Of a stretch of DNA of 64,000 nt, positions 10,991 through 23,639 are shown piece after piece. The stretch covers positions 62,001 through 126,000 of the forward strand of contig JARWMV010000042.1 of assembly GCA_030998015.1 (NCBI GenBank), given 5' to 3'. A program made the position numbers and the translations under genes. The notes beneath the pieces were generated by a model that was given only the letters and a program-made list of their open reading frames with translations, was not told the origin of the DNA and searched no databases. This DNA is from Ceratorhiza oryzae-sativae (lineage: Eukaryota; Basidiomycota; Agaricomycetes; Cantharellales; Ceratobasidiaceae). The stretch's first letter is position 1, and each line of letters opens with the position of its first letter.

Positions 10991-12960
10991 TGGCTGCCTT
11001 CTCCTGTCACTTCCAGTGTGAGAAATTGTGATCCTCATGGGCCTTGTTCTGCATGACCCAGGCCAGTTGCACCTCCTCACATGCTTCATCCCCTTGTTCT
11101 CCATCTGAATTCAATGGTTCATCCTCAGATACCACAGGTGCAGTTGACAAAACATCCTGTGTACCCCCTGCTTGGCAAGCTTCACCTGTTAGCAGCTGGG
11201 GGATGACTTCCAGCCTTGTGTAAATGCCAAAAGCTACAGCTGCTGGCCTGAGCACACTTGTAATGTTGGGTGGAAAGACAATTTGGACAAACTGGTCAAA
11301 TATTTGCTGTTTCATGTTGATGACTGACTTTGATTCAAAATTGAGTCCATTTGTTGTCATCTGCAGGGAGTTCAACTGATGCACATATACATTGAATTTT
11401 GCAGCTTTTGTCTTGTCATACCAGCCAAGGTGAGGAGGGGTCTGGTTGGCCTTGTCATCAAGCACCTGTTGGCTGGATGCATTGTCAAGGTGCTGATGCA
11501 AGGCCACCCACTCGGTGGACACCTTGGGATATCCCTCAGTCTTGAGAGGGGTGTTGCACACCCAGGTGTTGATATTGGTGTAGCAGGGCACTCTGCAACA
11601 TCAAACAGCTGGGTAGGGAGTTGCTGTTAGTACTGAAAAAAATTATATACTATAATGTAATGATTCCACTCACTGAGGTCACATTCCTGGTAGCAGGCCA
11701 AACCTGTGCCACAGTTGCAGCACCACATGCTGTGGTCATATGCATGCTTATTTACCAAGGCATGATCCTTGTAAAAACATTGCCTGCCCACCAACAGTCC
11801 GTTGTCAACTCCCAGGTAAGCAGGGTGTCAACAATTTGATGAACAACAAAATGGTCTATTTGCTTGTGCACAGTGGGGACTTTCTTCTTGACTGTTTCAA
11901 GCACCTTGGACTTGCTCTCAAGTTTCAGCTCCTTCTTTCCCCCACCCCTTTTCTCTTGCTGCTTGTTGTCCACTTCCTCAATGCCTAGCTGTTGGTCCCT
12001 GTCCTCCTTGGACAAGGTTGTGACATATTGAATGCAGACCTTATTCACCAGCTCAGCCCTCTTGAGCAACCAACCTTCATCTCTCACCTCAGCCAAAGCA
12101 TCATTGATGAACACAGGGAAGAGCTTGGATATCCACCAAAGTTCTTCACCCACCTCTGCACCTTTCTGGCTCCTTGGTGCAATGTTCTGGACAAGTCACA
12201 TCCACATCTCTGGAGTGAGTTTTGTTGCTACAAGCCCACCACCCAGTGTGTTAGTGTTTGAGTTGGTGCCCACAACCTCAGTACTCACAATTGAACACAA
12301 TCACCCTCCACTGCACCTTGAACATTAGCTGTCAGATCTCCAGTATTGTTGTGTTTTCCTTCTCCATCTTCAGCTTACCCCTTGTTGCCTGTTCATGTGC
12401 CTGGCTCATTTTGGTGGCTTGCTTGCTGATCAAGACAGCTGACCAGGTTTTGTGATTGCCATTGATCAAGACCACATGGGGGTGCTGTGCTTGGATGAAC
12501 CCAAGTTTGAGTTCAAGTTCTTATACCTGCACCTTGGTCAATGCAGGGCCCAACTGGTTGGGGTCATCAAGTGCAGTCACTCTGAAAATTGCCTCTTCAA
12601 GAACAGCCTCCCTGTCAAGCATTGGTTGTATGAGGACCACAAGGCCCATGTGTTGCAGAGGGTCCATTGCATCCTTGTTCATCTTCACCTTTATCTTGTC
12701 TGTCAACATGTCAAGGTGGAGCTCCATGAGGATTGGGAACTTGGTATGATTGTGGTTTGGCCTGAGGGTGTTGTTGGCAATACTGCAAGCATGCTGGTAC
12801 TTGGGCTTGCAGGGGTTCTGAAACACTTTGGGGTTGCAGAAGTTGTGTATAGCACACACAGAGCCATGGCTGCACCCTCAAATGTATGCCCTGCCAATCA
12901 TTGCCACCTTGACCTTTTTTGCCATGTGGAGGTTTGGTCTTTGACAACAACCACTTCAGT
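10990..12960 (-). pseudogene. Decayed multi-exon gene, unknown function
   Basis: Three protein-like open stretches lie on the minus strand in order: 12859-12521 (112 codons, charged, Met/Asp/Lys-rich helix-like), 12153-11752 (133 codons, Lys/Glu-rich centre) and 11591-11007 (194 codons ending in an acidic Asp/Glu/Ser stretch). Their composition is more protein-like than the overlapping plus-strand ORFs, and intervening stops and frame changes suggest both introns and decay. I do not recognise the family. It is framed by the 208-bp direct repeat, so it may be the cargo or gag-like gene of a mobile element. Confidence 0.45.
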
Positions 12961-13008
12961 TTTGATGTTAGTCTCATGAAACAGCACTCAGGTGTCAATG
13001 GGCATATA

Positions 13009-13217
13009 CTATATACCACCCCAATGGATTGGGGGGGTCACCTCATTTCTCTGTCAAGGTGCCAAAAATGTGAGCAAGAGTGGGAAAAATGTCAAAAACA
13101 CAGGCCAATCCATTGATGAGCCATGAAAAGTGAGGGTCAATCCAAAATCAAAAGTGCATATAGCCAGTCACATTCCTCATTGAGGACCAAACCACCACTA
13201 TTGGAGTTGAATGTATC
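13009..13217. repeat. Direct repeat flanking 10.3-13.2 kb, right copy
   Basis: Right copy of the repeat at 10301-10508, same orientation, with the same palindrome (here followed by one extra G). Differences between the copies are mostly transitions. Confidence 0.8.
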
Positions 13218-14404
13218 CCCAAATTGCACCTAATGCACAATCTGGGAATTTATAGGGAAGTAGACAGATAAATGCAGATGCATCATGCATAGTCAATCAT
13301 AGTGTAATAGATTAGTTGGAGAAAATTCAGTGGAGGCTAGCCACTTTCAGTGAGCCTTACATCATCCATGCTCACAGTGGCACTGCTTCAAAGTGCACAA
13401 GTTTTCAGGAACAGTCCAGCATTCAATGTTTCAGCAGCTCAGATATGCATATGTAAACTTCATGATAAGGGTATGTATACTAGTTGACTACAACATGAGC
13501 TTGATCCAAAAATACCTGAATATACATAGGTTGGAAATCCAGAAGCATGTTTGTGCAGCTGGCTCTGGCACATATATGAGTGTCTGTCACCAAGAGGGGG
13601 TTGAATTATGTGACCACTCATGGATATGGGATGTCTGGCATGACTGACAGAAGAGTGCTGCCACCATGAGGGCTCATTGATACTTGCCCACTCAGTGGCA
13701 GAGGACCAAGTGTGTGAGGCTTTGCAAATGGTGTGACCAGGGCTTGGGGAGGATTGGGTAAACAAGTGAATATCAAGTTGACAACAATATATTGGACATA
13801 ACACAAGTGCATAGCATCATGAGGGAAGACTTACCAGGTGATATATCTGTAGGAGTAGCAATGCTCAGTGCAGGTCAAGGCCTAAAGTGGTAGGGATGAG
13901 TGACAATGCTCTCAAAGCATAAACATAAGCACTGCCACCATGAGCAGCACACCTGTCATGCATACTCATGGTGGCAATGCAGTATCACCAGTGCATGACC
14001 ATATGTCAAGCTAGAGTGAGTTGCAGCAAATAGATGAGTCAGGGCTATGCCTTTGCACATCTAAACCTATATGCTTACAGAATAGACACACATACACCAT
14101 GGACATACCTGTGAGAGGGCCCAATCATGTTATTGCTCATGGATCAGAAGGGCTGTGCAATAGGCATGATTGGTAATCACACATGACTGGCCCACAGTCA
14201 AGTAACCAATAGTGTGACACAATCAGAACACACATTAAATGAAGGGGCAAGGGTTATTTTGCATCATTCAACTATCTGACCTTGTGGGAAAAGCAAGACA
14301 AATCGTTTTGGTATGTCCCACATGTATATTCCTTTTTTATTTATTTTGAATATTCTCTCATGTAATAGTGTAATTTCCATAAATTTAATGCATGAATACA
14401 TTAT
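13218..14404. other. No gene seen; scattered inverted repeats
   Basis: No protein-like ORF. The block GCACTGCCACCATGAG (about 13930-13945) is followed about 20 nt later by an inverted form (CTCATGGTGGCA), and a related copy occurs near 13660. This is a possible MITE remnant. CpG is almost absent. Confidence 0.4.
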
Positions 14405-16475
14405 ATGCAGCAGTTGGTGAATAAGTGCTATTGTGGCACTCCTTACTCAGCAATGTACTCAAGTCCCAACAACTGTGTGACCACTACCTTGTGTCACCCA
14501 CCACGACAACTGTCTCCATTTTGCAACACAATGCCCACAATTTTTAACACTTTGCAAATCAAAATTCTGCAGCCCTTTGTGCAATGGTACAGGCTTGTGA
14601 AGAGTCCAGAGATTCAGAATGACATTCAAAAGAAAGCCATCAAGGAGATGGAGTTCTATTGATGTCTCCAACCCCAAGTCCACTGGCTGAGCAGATGTCC
14701 ACAACAGGCAACAAGGAGGATGAGGTTGGGGCAGACAACAGGTGGCCAAGCCAATGGCTTGTGCAGTTTAGAAAGCTAAGTCAATTGTATGTCAGCAAGA
14801 GACAAGCACATGTGCTTACCATATTGCAACTCCATAGTCTGTTGCCAACTGGTTGTGCAACCACTCCTCAAGGGAGTGTGAGTCACACAGGCAGGGGGTG
14901 AGGGTACCATATGTGATTCATGAAAGACTGACTGACTCTAGTGTGAAGATGACACAGATGGAGTTAAAGGTCACCCATTGCATGGCTCATCAAAACAAGT
15001 GCTAAATGCAGCAGAAGTATAAGGAGGCTTTCAATCAAAAGATGGAAGAGCAGCAGGAGTGGAAAGGGCAGGTGATCCAACAACAGGCTTGCATGTTGCA
15101 CAGCCAGGTGAATTGCAAATGTATGTCAATGTTCTACAGTGACATTACAAAATTTGTACTGACACTACTCAGTGGTAATGGAAGTTGTTATTCCTGTTCC
15201 TGCCAAAAAATGGAAAGGGAAGGGTCATGCTTGATGTCTTTGTCCAACACTTGTATGCTAAATGCTTAGTTCAAATGGGAAAAGAATTGATTGATATACA
15301 AGTACAAGTACATGAGAACATAACCCAAATGAATGCAAGAAAAATGAAAATGAGAACAAAATGAAAATGAAAATGAAAAGCACTCAACATTACTTACATA
15401 TATGTGTCTTCTCAGAAGCACAAGAAGCCTTTTTGTAAGTGACTGATAACAAAAAGCAGATCTTACTCACCTGGTTGCTTGCCAATGCAGCCACTGACCC
15501 AGGGTCCCATTCTGGTCACTCAGTCACACATTGAATTCACTCGAACATGATGGGCAGGGCAACAGACACTGGAAATGATGTTACAGATAACAAGCAGGCT
15601 GTGAGCAATATATGCAAGTCTGGTTATGTGATTGTATTTGGGACTGAGGTAATCTACATTAAAGCTCTTGCTTTGGCAATGCATATTAGGACAACTTGCT
15701 GGCACATGTGAGGAAACAGAGGAAACCAAATACAAAGAATTTGACACTTGAGCAACAAATTCAATACACTACATTGGGAAGGATGAATATACATGTGGTC
15801 AGCTACTGTAGCTTACTTGGCATACACAAGCTTAATGAAATCAACAAGCAATGCAACCCCCATGAACTGGAAATATCTCATGTCAATTAACTTGCCAAGG
15901 ACATGAAGATGCCTGACAACAAGATGGACTGGAACAGCCTTGTCTAACTTGAGGTTGACATTGACATGATTGATGACACAATGTGTGTCTCCCTTGCCAA
16001 GTCAGATCCTTGCAACCCCCACCAATGCACGCCCCTCTTCTACCTCAAGCATCCATTGTTGATGGAGGACAAGCTCAATTATCTCATAGAGGCACTCCAA
16101 AGGACCAAGGACACACACAGGGCTGATGCTCCTCTGGCAACTGCCAAGGAGATTCTCAAGGTGATGGAGCAGGCAGAGGCACTATGTATTCTGTACCTGC
16201 AGGCAAAACTTATTAACAGCAACCACCACCTGCTAGCAATATACCAGGTGAGCATGAAGGCATGGTGACTACACATCAGCTACTCCAGAAGGCAGCAACA
16301 ATCAACCCAGTCATGCAAATGACAGCACCCCTCTCCCAGCAGGAGCTCTCCAAGTTCCAACATGCCCAGATGATGATGAACCAGGTGACCTGGTGTATCC
16401 TTATATTCAACAGTAAGTTCCATCACTTAATCACCATAGCTGACTTGCTTTGCTCACATGTGGTTAGGAGCGAAG
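14405..16475 (+). pseudogene. Decayed coding region, unknown function
   Basis: Protein-like segments on the plus strand, the clearest at 15966-16245 (acidic/amphipathic, Leu- and Ala-rich, LIEALQRTKD-like). The frame seems to continue across a candidate GT-AG intron (about 16246-16288) into a Met/Gln-rich exon ending near 16383. The region could be a gag-like or host gene; I cannot assign it. An A-rich AAAATG microsatellite lies at about 15345-15380. The coding sequence stops where a TGTCATGAGCC terminus begins at 16476. Confidence 0.4.
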
Positions 16476-16750
16476 TGTCATGAGCCACAAGGCCCAGCCT
16501 TACCCCTAACTTGTGGTCATTAAGCAAGGGCTCTGTGGCCTAATTTAGTGTTGCACATATACTACTTTCTTCATTTGTCTCCTATTTAGTTAGTTACAAA
16601 CCAATGTATTGGATTCCTATGTATTTTAGATGTACAGGATGTGAATATATACCAAAGGAGTTTGATCCTACTCTGTAGGTTGAAATACCTTTGCATCCCC
16701 CTCTGTCACCTCTTGTGTGACCATACAGCCTCCCCAGCAGGTTGTAGCAC
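16476..16750 (+). mobile_element. Possible LTR start (TGTCATGAGCC type)
   Basis: Begins TGTCATGAGCCACAA, the same 15-nt start as the LTR3 solo at 56736, preceded by CGAAG. The downstream sequence does not obviously follow LTR3, and I could not find a matching 3' end or target duplication, so the end given is arbitrary. Confidence 0.35.
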
Positions 16751-16919
16751 AAAGCTTACTCCTGCTGCACAGGACATGCTTGTAAAAACAACAACCCTCT
16801 CCATGCACTGGAACACAAGCAAGGGGAGGGACTCTGGTGGCTAGCCACTCCCTTGATTCAACCAATCAACAAGGTATCTGCCAAGACAAAGAGGGAAGGT
16901 ACCCTGCTCAATAATCAGA

Positions 16920-18120
16920 CTCAGGTGGCCAATACTGCTTGAAGACAATACCTTAACACCCTCTCCAAGGACAACTGAAAGCAGCAAGAGCTTGAACTAG
17001 CTGCCAAGTAACCTGACAACAAGGATGCTCCAACAGCCACTACAAACAAACAGCAGGCAACAGCAGGGGGCAAGGTGACCAAAGCAAAGGCCCTCTCTTG
17101 CATTAACAAGCGGAAGGACATGCATATACCCATCAATACAGAGGCAATCCAACAAACAGTCAGAGCCCTGTTTGTCTGGGAAATGTTCATCAATTCTCAG
17201 TGGGCTGTTGGGATTTGGACAAACATTGTCCCTTGACCAATTGGCATGCACCTGTGAACAACATGGGGTGCAACAACCACAGCCCAACTCTGGTTGGGTA
17301 TTAAACTTTTGACATTGGTGTGTATCATACTGTTCATAGTCCAGTGCTCTACTTACATCACCTGTTCAGGCTCCAACATTCACTTTTCTCTACCTATACA
17401 ACATCCACCTTGTTTCTCAGCTCACACACAGATTTCAAGGTCTGGTTGGACCAGACCAAGATCACTGCCAAGGGGCCCTGTGTCTGGCCAACCACTGGAA
17501 AGTGCTGCATGACAAGCCATTACTGGGGTTTAACCAAGGCCACAGGCAGACATTGACTGAGGAGGCTTACCAATCTTCACAGATGCTTAGTGCATACAAC
17601 AACCAGGTAGCAAACCAGTTTGGCCACCTACTAAGAAAGCAGCTTGCACCTTTGAACATACATCCAGTCAGCATTGATTTTGAAGCCCAGGGGGTCCTCA
17701 TTGCCATGTGCAGATTGTGTAATCACCTTGTAAAACTTGCACTTGGCAACAGCATTTCCAGTCAGCTATGGCCTGATGTTGCAGCTTTCTGTGTATACAC
17801 CTGACTCCCAACTGTACCCCCACTCCATTCTGGAGAAGCACAGTCTGCACCTCCTGAAGAGGAGCTGGACCAGCTGGACCAGATTCAGGGTTCACCAGTA
17901 CTGCCAGACAACATGTCACCTGGACTGTCAGATGTTAACTTGTTATGCCAAAAAGAACAGGCTGTCCACCAATGAATCAAGCGTCAGGTCCAACTGGAGG
18001 AGCAAATGCAAAAGCAGATGGAGGCAGCTTGAGCATCTACAAATACCAACCCCCAGTCAGCCTGCATTTACCTGACAGCAAAACCCCATGCAAAAGCTTA
18101 GCTCCAGCACTTGAAGGGTA
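16920..18120 (+). pseudogene. Decayed coding region, unknown function
   Basis: From 16920 to about 17218 one frame reads as protein, Lys/Gln/Ala-rich, interrupted by TGA, TGA and TAA codons that fit C-to-T decay of CGA and CAA. A second open stretch, 17502-17804, encodes about 100 residues with Leu- and Gln-rich helices. No family recognised. This may be the continuation of the 14405-16475 gene beyond an insertion. Confidence 0.4.
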
Positions 18121-19178
18121 CATTCTCTCAGTAATGGTTCAATAACAAAGTGGCAATGCATGTAAGTTCTCTTTGTTTCCTCCACATACAAAATGTGACT
18201 GATGCTCCTTTGGTGTTCAGGTCATGCTTTATTCATTTATATAATATCTACATTGGTGCTTGCCCTTGCATTGCCTCTTCCTCTGCCCATTGCCCACCCT
18301 GTACACAATGTTTTTGGTGACAGTGGAAGTGTTTGATGTGGAGGTGAGCCCCCTTCTGGACTGTGGGAGCTGATGGAGTCTTGCTGGGACACAACATGTC
18401 ACAATGTTACAAGTTGATGCAGGGCACACATGTTCTTGGCCTCTCTCACATCAATGTGCACAGTGGGACAATGCAATCAGCACTTGAAAAGGTGAGCAAC
18501 CAACCTTTGTATTAAGACAAAACACACTTACCAGGTATAACAGATGTCCTGCATTGTGTTGGATGGCTGATTCAATGCGGCCTGTCAAGGGTTGGCCAAT
18601 GAGCTCCCACAGCAAACTATCAAGAGCTCACTAAGTTGTATTCAGCTAACTGGACTGGTGCTGCTACAGTCCTAGTCACCCTCCTCAATTGACTCAAAAC
18701 CAAGATGACACAGAGTGAGTTCTGGCACATACTGAAACCCAGTCAGCAGATCAGTCAAGGCATCACCACTGCAGTTTCAAATGTTCATCTGGCTGTGGAC
18801 ATCTTTGTGCTCAAGAGTTGTCAGCAAACTGGCCTCTCTGTTGCCCCCCTCCTGACCAAATACCTGAGCTTGACAGTGCTATCATGGGCCAACTTCTGGT
18901 CCCATTCTCTCTTTTTGGAATGGGTCTTGGGTTGGGGGGATCCCACAAAGGAAAAGCTGGATGTCTTACTGAAGACAGTGAACTTGATGGTCTGGTGGAG
19001 TGCCACCAACACATGATACATTTCCAACATTGTGGTACCTTCCTTTGCTGCCTCTCAAACCACATAACATCTTTTAACTGCAGCAGAAATTGTGCATTTG
19101 CAGAGTGGCCAAGAGTGTTGGGTAATTGAAGAGATCTGTGGCATCTGGGCTCTGCAGCTGACTTGACAAGATTTCCCA
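18121..19178. other. No recognisable feature
   Basis: Only short ORFs with conflicting frames (longest 162 codons on the minus strand, 18811-19299, apparently a shadow of the plus-strand coding region that follows). No repeat edge seen. Confidence 0.35.
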
Positions 19179-20373
19179 TTGGAGGAGGTGGCAGAAACAG
19201 CTGGGGGTAAGAGAACACAAATAAAGAAGGTGAAGAAGATGGGCAACAATGATGGACTGTCTCTGGCAATGACAACTGATAGAGATGAGCAAGTGCCATT
19301 GCTCAAACTGCCTGCAGAAAAAGAATCTGCCCCCAAGTCAAGTGAGCAGATATTGGATACCGATGGCAAAGACCCAGACCCACCAACCACCCTGATGCCT
19401 TCTGTCACCACTCCAACCACACCCAACCCCTCAAAGGCCAATCTCTGTGCCCCAGGTGCTGCTGTGCTCTCCAATATTGAACCCCATGCATCACAAAAGG
19501 CCAAACTGGCTGCAGGTGTTGATCACCTGCCCACCTTCAATCCTCTTGCTCCAGTACTGCATGTACTTGTTCCTGCTAGTGACAATTTTGACTTTGATCC
19601 TGACTCAACTGCCCATGAGATCAACAAACAAACCCCCAGTGTTATTGATCTGGCTGATAAACTGTATGTGTCCAATCCCAGATATGTTTACATGCAGCCT
19701 CTCCAATCTATGTCCACCCCTTCTGGCATTGATGGGATGCTTGGTTGCCAATATGTTGCTCCTGTTTCAAGTTTGCCAGCCAGCAAAGCTTTTGATGGCA
19801 AACCTGCACATACTATAGCAGCCATCAGCAAAATTGAATCCATTTGTCAAGAACTCCACAATGCAATTGATTTCCAGACTGCTACTGTCAGGCAAATGCC
19901 AGATGGAGTCTGTGCCCTGATTGTCAACAAAACACTAGCTGCATATTTGGAAGTTTCAATGTGAGTCTAGTCCAGTTACATAACCTAGACATACATGTGA
20001 CTCACCCACATTGACAAACTGTGTTGATGTGTCTTTTTTGTTTGCACAGGACATCTAAACTGCCTGTATTGCTGAAGTTTTCTCAGGGAAGTATCAAATC
20101 TTGGATGCAGCTGCAACCAACTTGGCCATGCACATTGTATCCTCAGACAGCATGAACAGCAAGGATCTTTTCAATGTTGATGAGGACAACCTCCTCCTGG
20201 ACTTGAAGACAACCTTTCCATTGGAGGTCCAAAAGTCTTGTGAGCAACCAGTTAAATTTGGCTCTAGCTCCTTGCAATACTCATGCATATATACAGTCAG
20301 GGGGTTGTACAATGATGGTATTGCCAAGGAGGTCAGATACATTGGTGAGGGAGGTGATGAAAAAGGTAGGTGA
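19179..20373 (+). pseudogene. Two-exon coding remnant, 261-codon ORF plus exon 2
   Basis: The first open stretch (19179-19964, 261 codons) starts Lys-rich, then is Thr/Pro-rich, then has a more ordered C-terminal half with SKIESICQELHNAI-like helices. It ends at a GTGAGT donor. A TTTGCACAG acceptor lies at about 20041-20050, and a protein-like frame continues to 20373 with one TAA near 20056. I do not recognise the family. The gene is interrupted just downstream by an LTR2 copy at 20392. The 5' limit is unknown. Confidence 0.5.
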
Positions 20374-20391
20374 TCACTCTTCCCTCCCCTT

Positions 20392-20783
20392 TGTCATGAG
20401 CCTTGCTCCTGACATGCTTATTGATTCCAATTGTGATATTCCTTGCTCATTTCTTTGATTTTGCCTGCTTCTTGCCACATATGCTTGTACTTGTGCTTCC
20501 ATTCTTGCTTGTTCCTGCTTGTCTTGCTTATACCTGCTTAGATTCACTTCCTGTTGCTTGTACTGTGTTAGCCCTTGCTTGTAGTTATGTGTTGCTTGTG
20601 ATATTGGCACTGAATAATATTTAAGCAAGGATGAGAAGCATCTCTGCTCTCCAGAGCACTTCACCTTGTTGTTCCTCTTCCCTTATTGCTCTCAGACTGC
20701 CTGGCTTTGCCCCAGAGCTCCTTTGCAGTACTTTCAAAAGTTCAGGTCTCATCCCAACCTTCTACAAGTTGTTGGTTGTGACA
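20392..20783 (+). mobile_element. Solo LTR2 (Ty3 family 2)
   Basis: 392 bp from TGTCATGAGCC to GTTGTGACA, matching the LTRs of the family-2 element at 23268. The interior holds many CTTGCTTGT/TTGCTT-type short repeats. Flanks CCCTT and TCTGC do not match. It interrupts the 19179-22000 coding remnant. Confidence 0.85.
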
Positions 20784-22482
20784 TCTGCTGAACCTTCATG
20801 CCTATGGTATCATTCCAAATACATTGAAAGCATGCATTGCTGTTCCATCTTGCTCAAAAATCACAATCCAGGAAAAATCTCTATCAGAAACATTGTCCAA
20901 TAGCCTCCTAGTTAGGAATGCTTCTCTCCCAGTGAGTCATCCAGCTCACTACCCATCATTGAGCAATATCCTGTTGAAACTTCTTGAGCTCATTGATGGG
21001 GCCAATCTCTCTGATAAATGGGTTAAGCATCTTCCTTCCTTACACTAAGTGAGGCCCTGCTGGCAAGGCTTTGTTGCACTTTTGAATCCACCTGCATCTC
21101 TTGGACTTGAAGTTTCCTATATTGTTTGCTGATGCTAGGCTACCAATGGCTTAGCTAACAGCTGCTCAGCCTTCACCAAAGCCAGAGCCAAGATGCCCCC
21201 ACATGACTGACACATATGACAAGGTTAAATGGACTCTTGCCCAGATCTCCACACTTTACCAGAACTTTTCTCAGGCTGTAACAAAACTTTTGAGTTCTGT
21301 GCTGTCAGAAACATTGCAGCAAAACACATCAGCAATCTGTAGATCCAATCACCTGATTCTGAAGTTGTCACAGTGGAGAGTAGTTCAGGTGATCCACTTG
21401 AATATATCCAGCATCTCAGAGATGTCCTGAATTCTCTCATCGATGATCATTGCAAGGCAAAGGCATCACATGGTTGCATGGAACATTCAGGTCTGATCAC
21501 TTGTGGTCTGTGGGGGCATCCTACAGGTTGGGGGATTCACAACCCTTCAAGCTATATATTTCTGACAATGGAGCTTATCAAGCAGGGCAGTCAATTGATC
21601 TGGCAGTCCAAATTTGTCTAACCAGTACACCAGTCTCAAGAAATGCAATTACCACACTGACAAACCCTAGACCTTTTTTGACATCCTCCTCCATCACAGT
21701 TCCAGTCATCAGACAGTACTTTTCTTCTAGTGTTTCAATCAAGTGCAAGGACATGTGTGTGGAATTGAGCAAGATTGTCAGTCTAGCATTTCATTATACT
21801 ATAATTCTGCTCATTGATGCAATTTTGGGCTCTTCAGGCTTCTCCAATGAACTGTGGCTGTGCACCACTGATCAACTTTGAGGAGCTCATATTCTTCTTG
21901 GCTACAAATATGATTGAGTAAATTTATGCTCACAAAACAGCCTGGCCTGCACCAAATTGGACTCAACTTATGGATTTCTTGACCAATTTCAGCAATGAAA
22001 CCATGACACACTGGCATTATCCTGGATTGGGACCATGCTGAACTGATGGTAAGACAATTGAATTATTTTCTGTATACAGACAGAATGAACATGGCTGACT
22101 GATATTCTGTTGTTACCTGGCTATCATCAAGTCCCACAATAGACCAGTTCACCAGAACTACATACAGGACATGACTCAGCAAGCCACTTACTGAACCACT
22201 GTCAGGGCTTGGGTCCTCAGCTGAATTTGGCCAATGCTCCTACTAAAGAATCTGCTGAAGGAGAGCCAATATAGCCCTTGCCAGAAGCATGTTGCATGGG
22301 GCTATTATATATCCAGATTAATGGAATTAATAGTTTTATAGGAAACAGCTACTGAAATGCTCAACAGATTGCACTCATTGTGTATCAGGTAGAGACCCAT
22401 CATTTTCCCTCAAGAATGGGATGCGGGTGAGTCCCCAATATGTATGGCGAAGCCTTAGGATGTTGTGGGCAACCTTACCTCA
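20784..22482 (+). pseudogene. Decayed coding region, unknown function
   Basis: Frames at 21203-21450 and 21450-21881 (143 codons, Ser/Thr/Ile-rich) read as protein fragments but match nothing I recognise. They probably continue the coding remnant split by the LTR2 at 20392. From 22020 to 22482 nothing is visible. Confidence 0.3.
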
Positions 22483-22840
22483 TGTCACAAGCCTTGCTCC
22501 TGACATGATATTGATTTAATATGCAAGATCTCTCTTGTGGTTCCTTGACGTTCCCTGCTCTGTGCAATGTATACTGGTGCGTGTGTTTCCATTTTTGCCT
22601 GCTCTTGCTTGTCTTGCTGATCCTTGCCTATCCTTGCGTATACTCACTTATATTTGCTTCCTGTCACTTGTACTTATGTGTTGTGCATCATATTAGCCCA
22701 AATGATATTTAAGCAAGTCTGTGAAGCATCGCTGGTCTCCAGAGCACTTTACCTTGTGTATTTACCCATTCCACTACTCTGAGAGCCAGTATTCCCCTCC
22801 AGGGATTCTCCCAGTCATCTACAAGTCAGTGGGTATGACA
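22483..22840 (+). mobile_element. Solo LTR2 with perfect 5-bp target duplication
   Basis: 358 bp from TGTCACAAGCC to GGTATGACA, flanked on both sides by CCTCA (22478-22482 and 22841-22845). Target duplication plus a single LTR shows a family-2 element inserted here and was removed by LTR-LTR recombination. The intact duplication argues that this insertion is younger than the displaced LTR1 copies. Confidence 0.93.
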
Positions 22841-23267
22841 CCTCAGGCTCTAATCCTCCCACAGCTTATATATATAAAGCATACACAGAGGACGTATTGA
22901 GCAATGTGCCTCAAGTATAAGAGGGAATGGATCATCAAGCTCTTGAATCACTCAAAAACACTATGAATAAATCAATTGAAGGTAGGCCTCAAATGTCCTC
23001 TCAACAATCTCATTCAGAACACTACGAAAACAGCTCTTGGGGGGAATCTGAGGAAACAGAAATGATTAAGACAACTAGAGATCTGAGTATGTTTAACTGC
23101 ATGGTCAAATTTGGTTGCTCAAATTTATCACAGCAGAGAGTCACCCTACCTCTGTGCATGATGATGATATTTCTACCCAGAATCTACCTGAAGATGGTCG
23201 GCCACTCTATTGATGAACAGGTCAGCTCCTGATAAAACTTAAAGATATTCCTGCTGCTTCAACACCA
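22841..23267. other. Short unrecognised segment with 101-codon ORF
   Basis: One plus-strand ORF (22927-23232; Ser/Glu/Gln-rich start, hydrophobic end) that I cannot assign. It lies between the solo LTR2 and the 3' LTR of element 2a. Confidence 0.3.
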
Positions 23268-23622
23268 TGTCTCAAGCAACAACTTGTAGACAGCTGGGAG
23301 AATCCCTGGAGAGGACTGTTGGCTCTCAGAGTAGTGGAAGGAGTGAAATAGACAAGGTAAAGTGCTCTGGAGACCAGAGATGCTTCACAGACTTGCTCAA
23401 ATACCATATGGGGCAGAAATGACAAGCAACATCTAAGTACAAGTGAGGGTTAGCGCAGTACAAGTGAGAGGAAGCGAATATAAGCAATTACAAGCAATTG
23501 CAAGTGGAAATGGAAGCACATGAACAAGTACACATTGCAAGGAGCAGGCAAAATCAGTGAAACAAGAGAGAGAGATTTCACAAATTAAGTTGATGAACAT
23601 GTCAGGAGCAAGGCTCATGACT
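23268..23622 (-). repeat. 3' LTR of element 2a
   Basis: 355 bp, in reverse orientation to the solo LTR2 copies: starts TGTCTCAAGCAAC on the plus strand and ends TCATGACT (family end TGACA, last base changed). It directly adjoins the polypurine tract, which identifies it as the 3' LTR of the minus-strand element. Confidence 0.88.
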
Positions 23623-23636
23623 TTCCCCCCTTTTTT
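23623..23636 (-). promoter_or_regulatory. Polypurine tract of element 2a
   Basis: On the minus strand AAAAAAGGGGGGAA sits immediately upstream of the 3' LTR. This is where plus-strand DNA synthesis is primed in LTR retrotransposons. The equivalent tract in copy 2c is at 38336-38350. Confidence 0.85.
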
Positions 23637-23639
23637 GAC

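Noticed and set aside
16476..16750. Full LTR3 copy
   Set aside because: Only the first 15-20 bases agree with LTR3; no 3' end or target duplication could be found, so it is listed as possible only.
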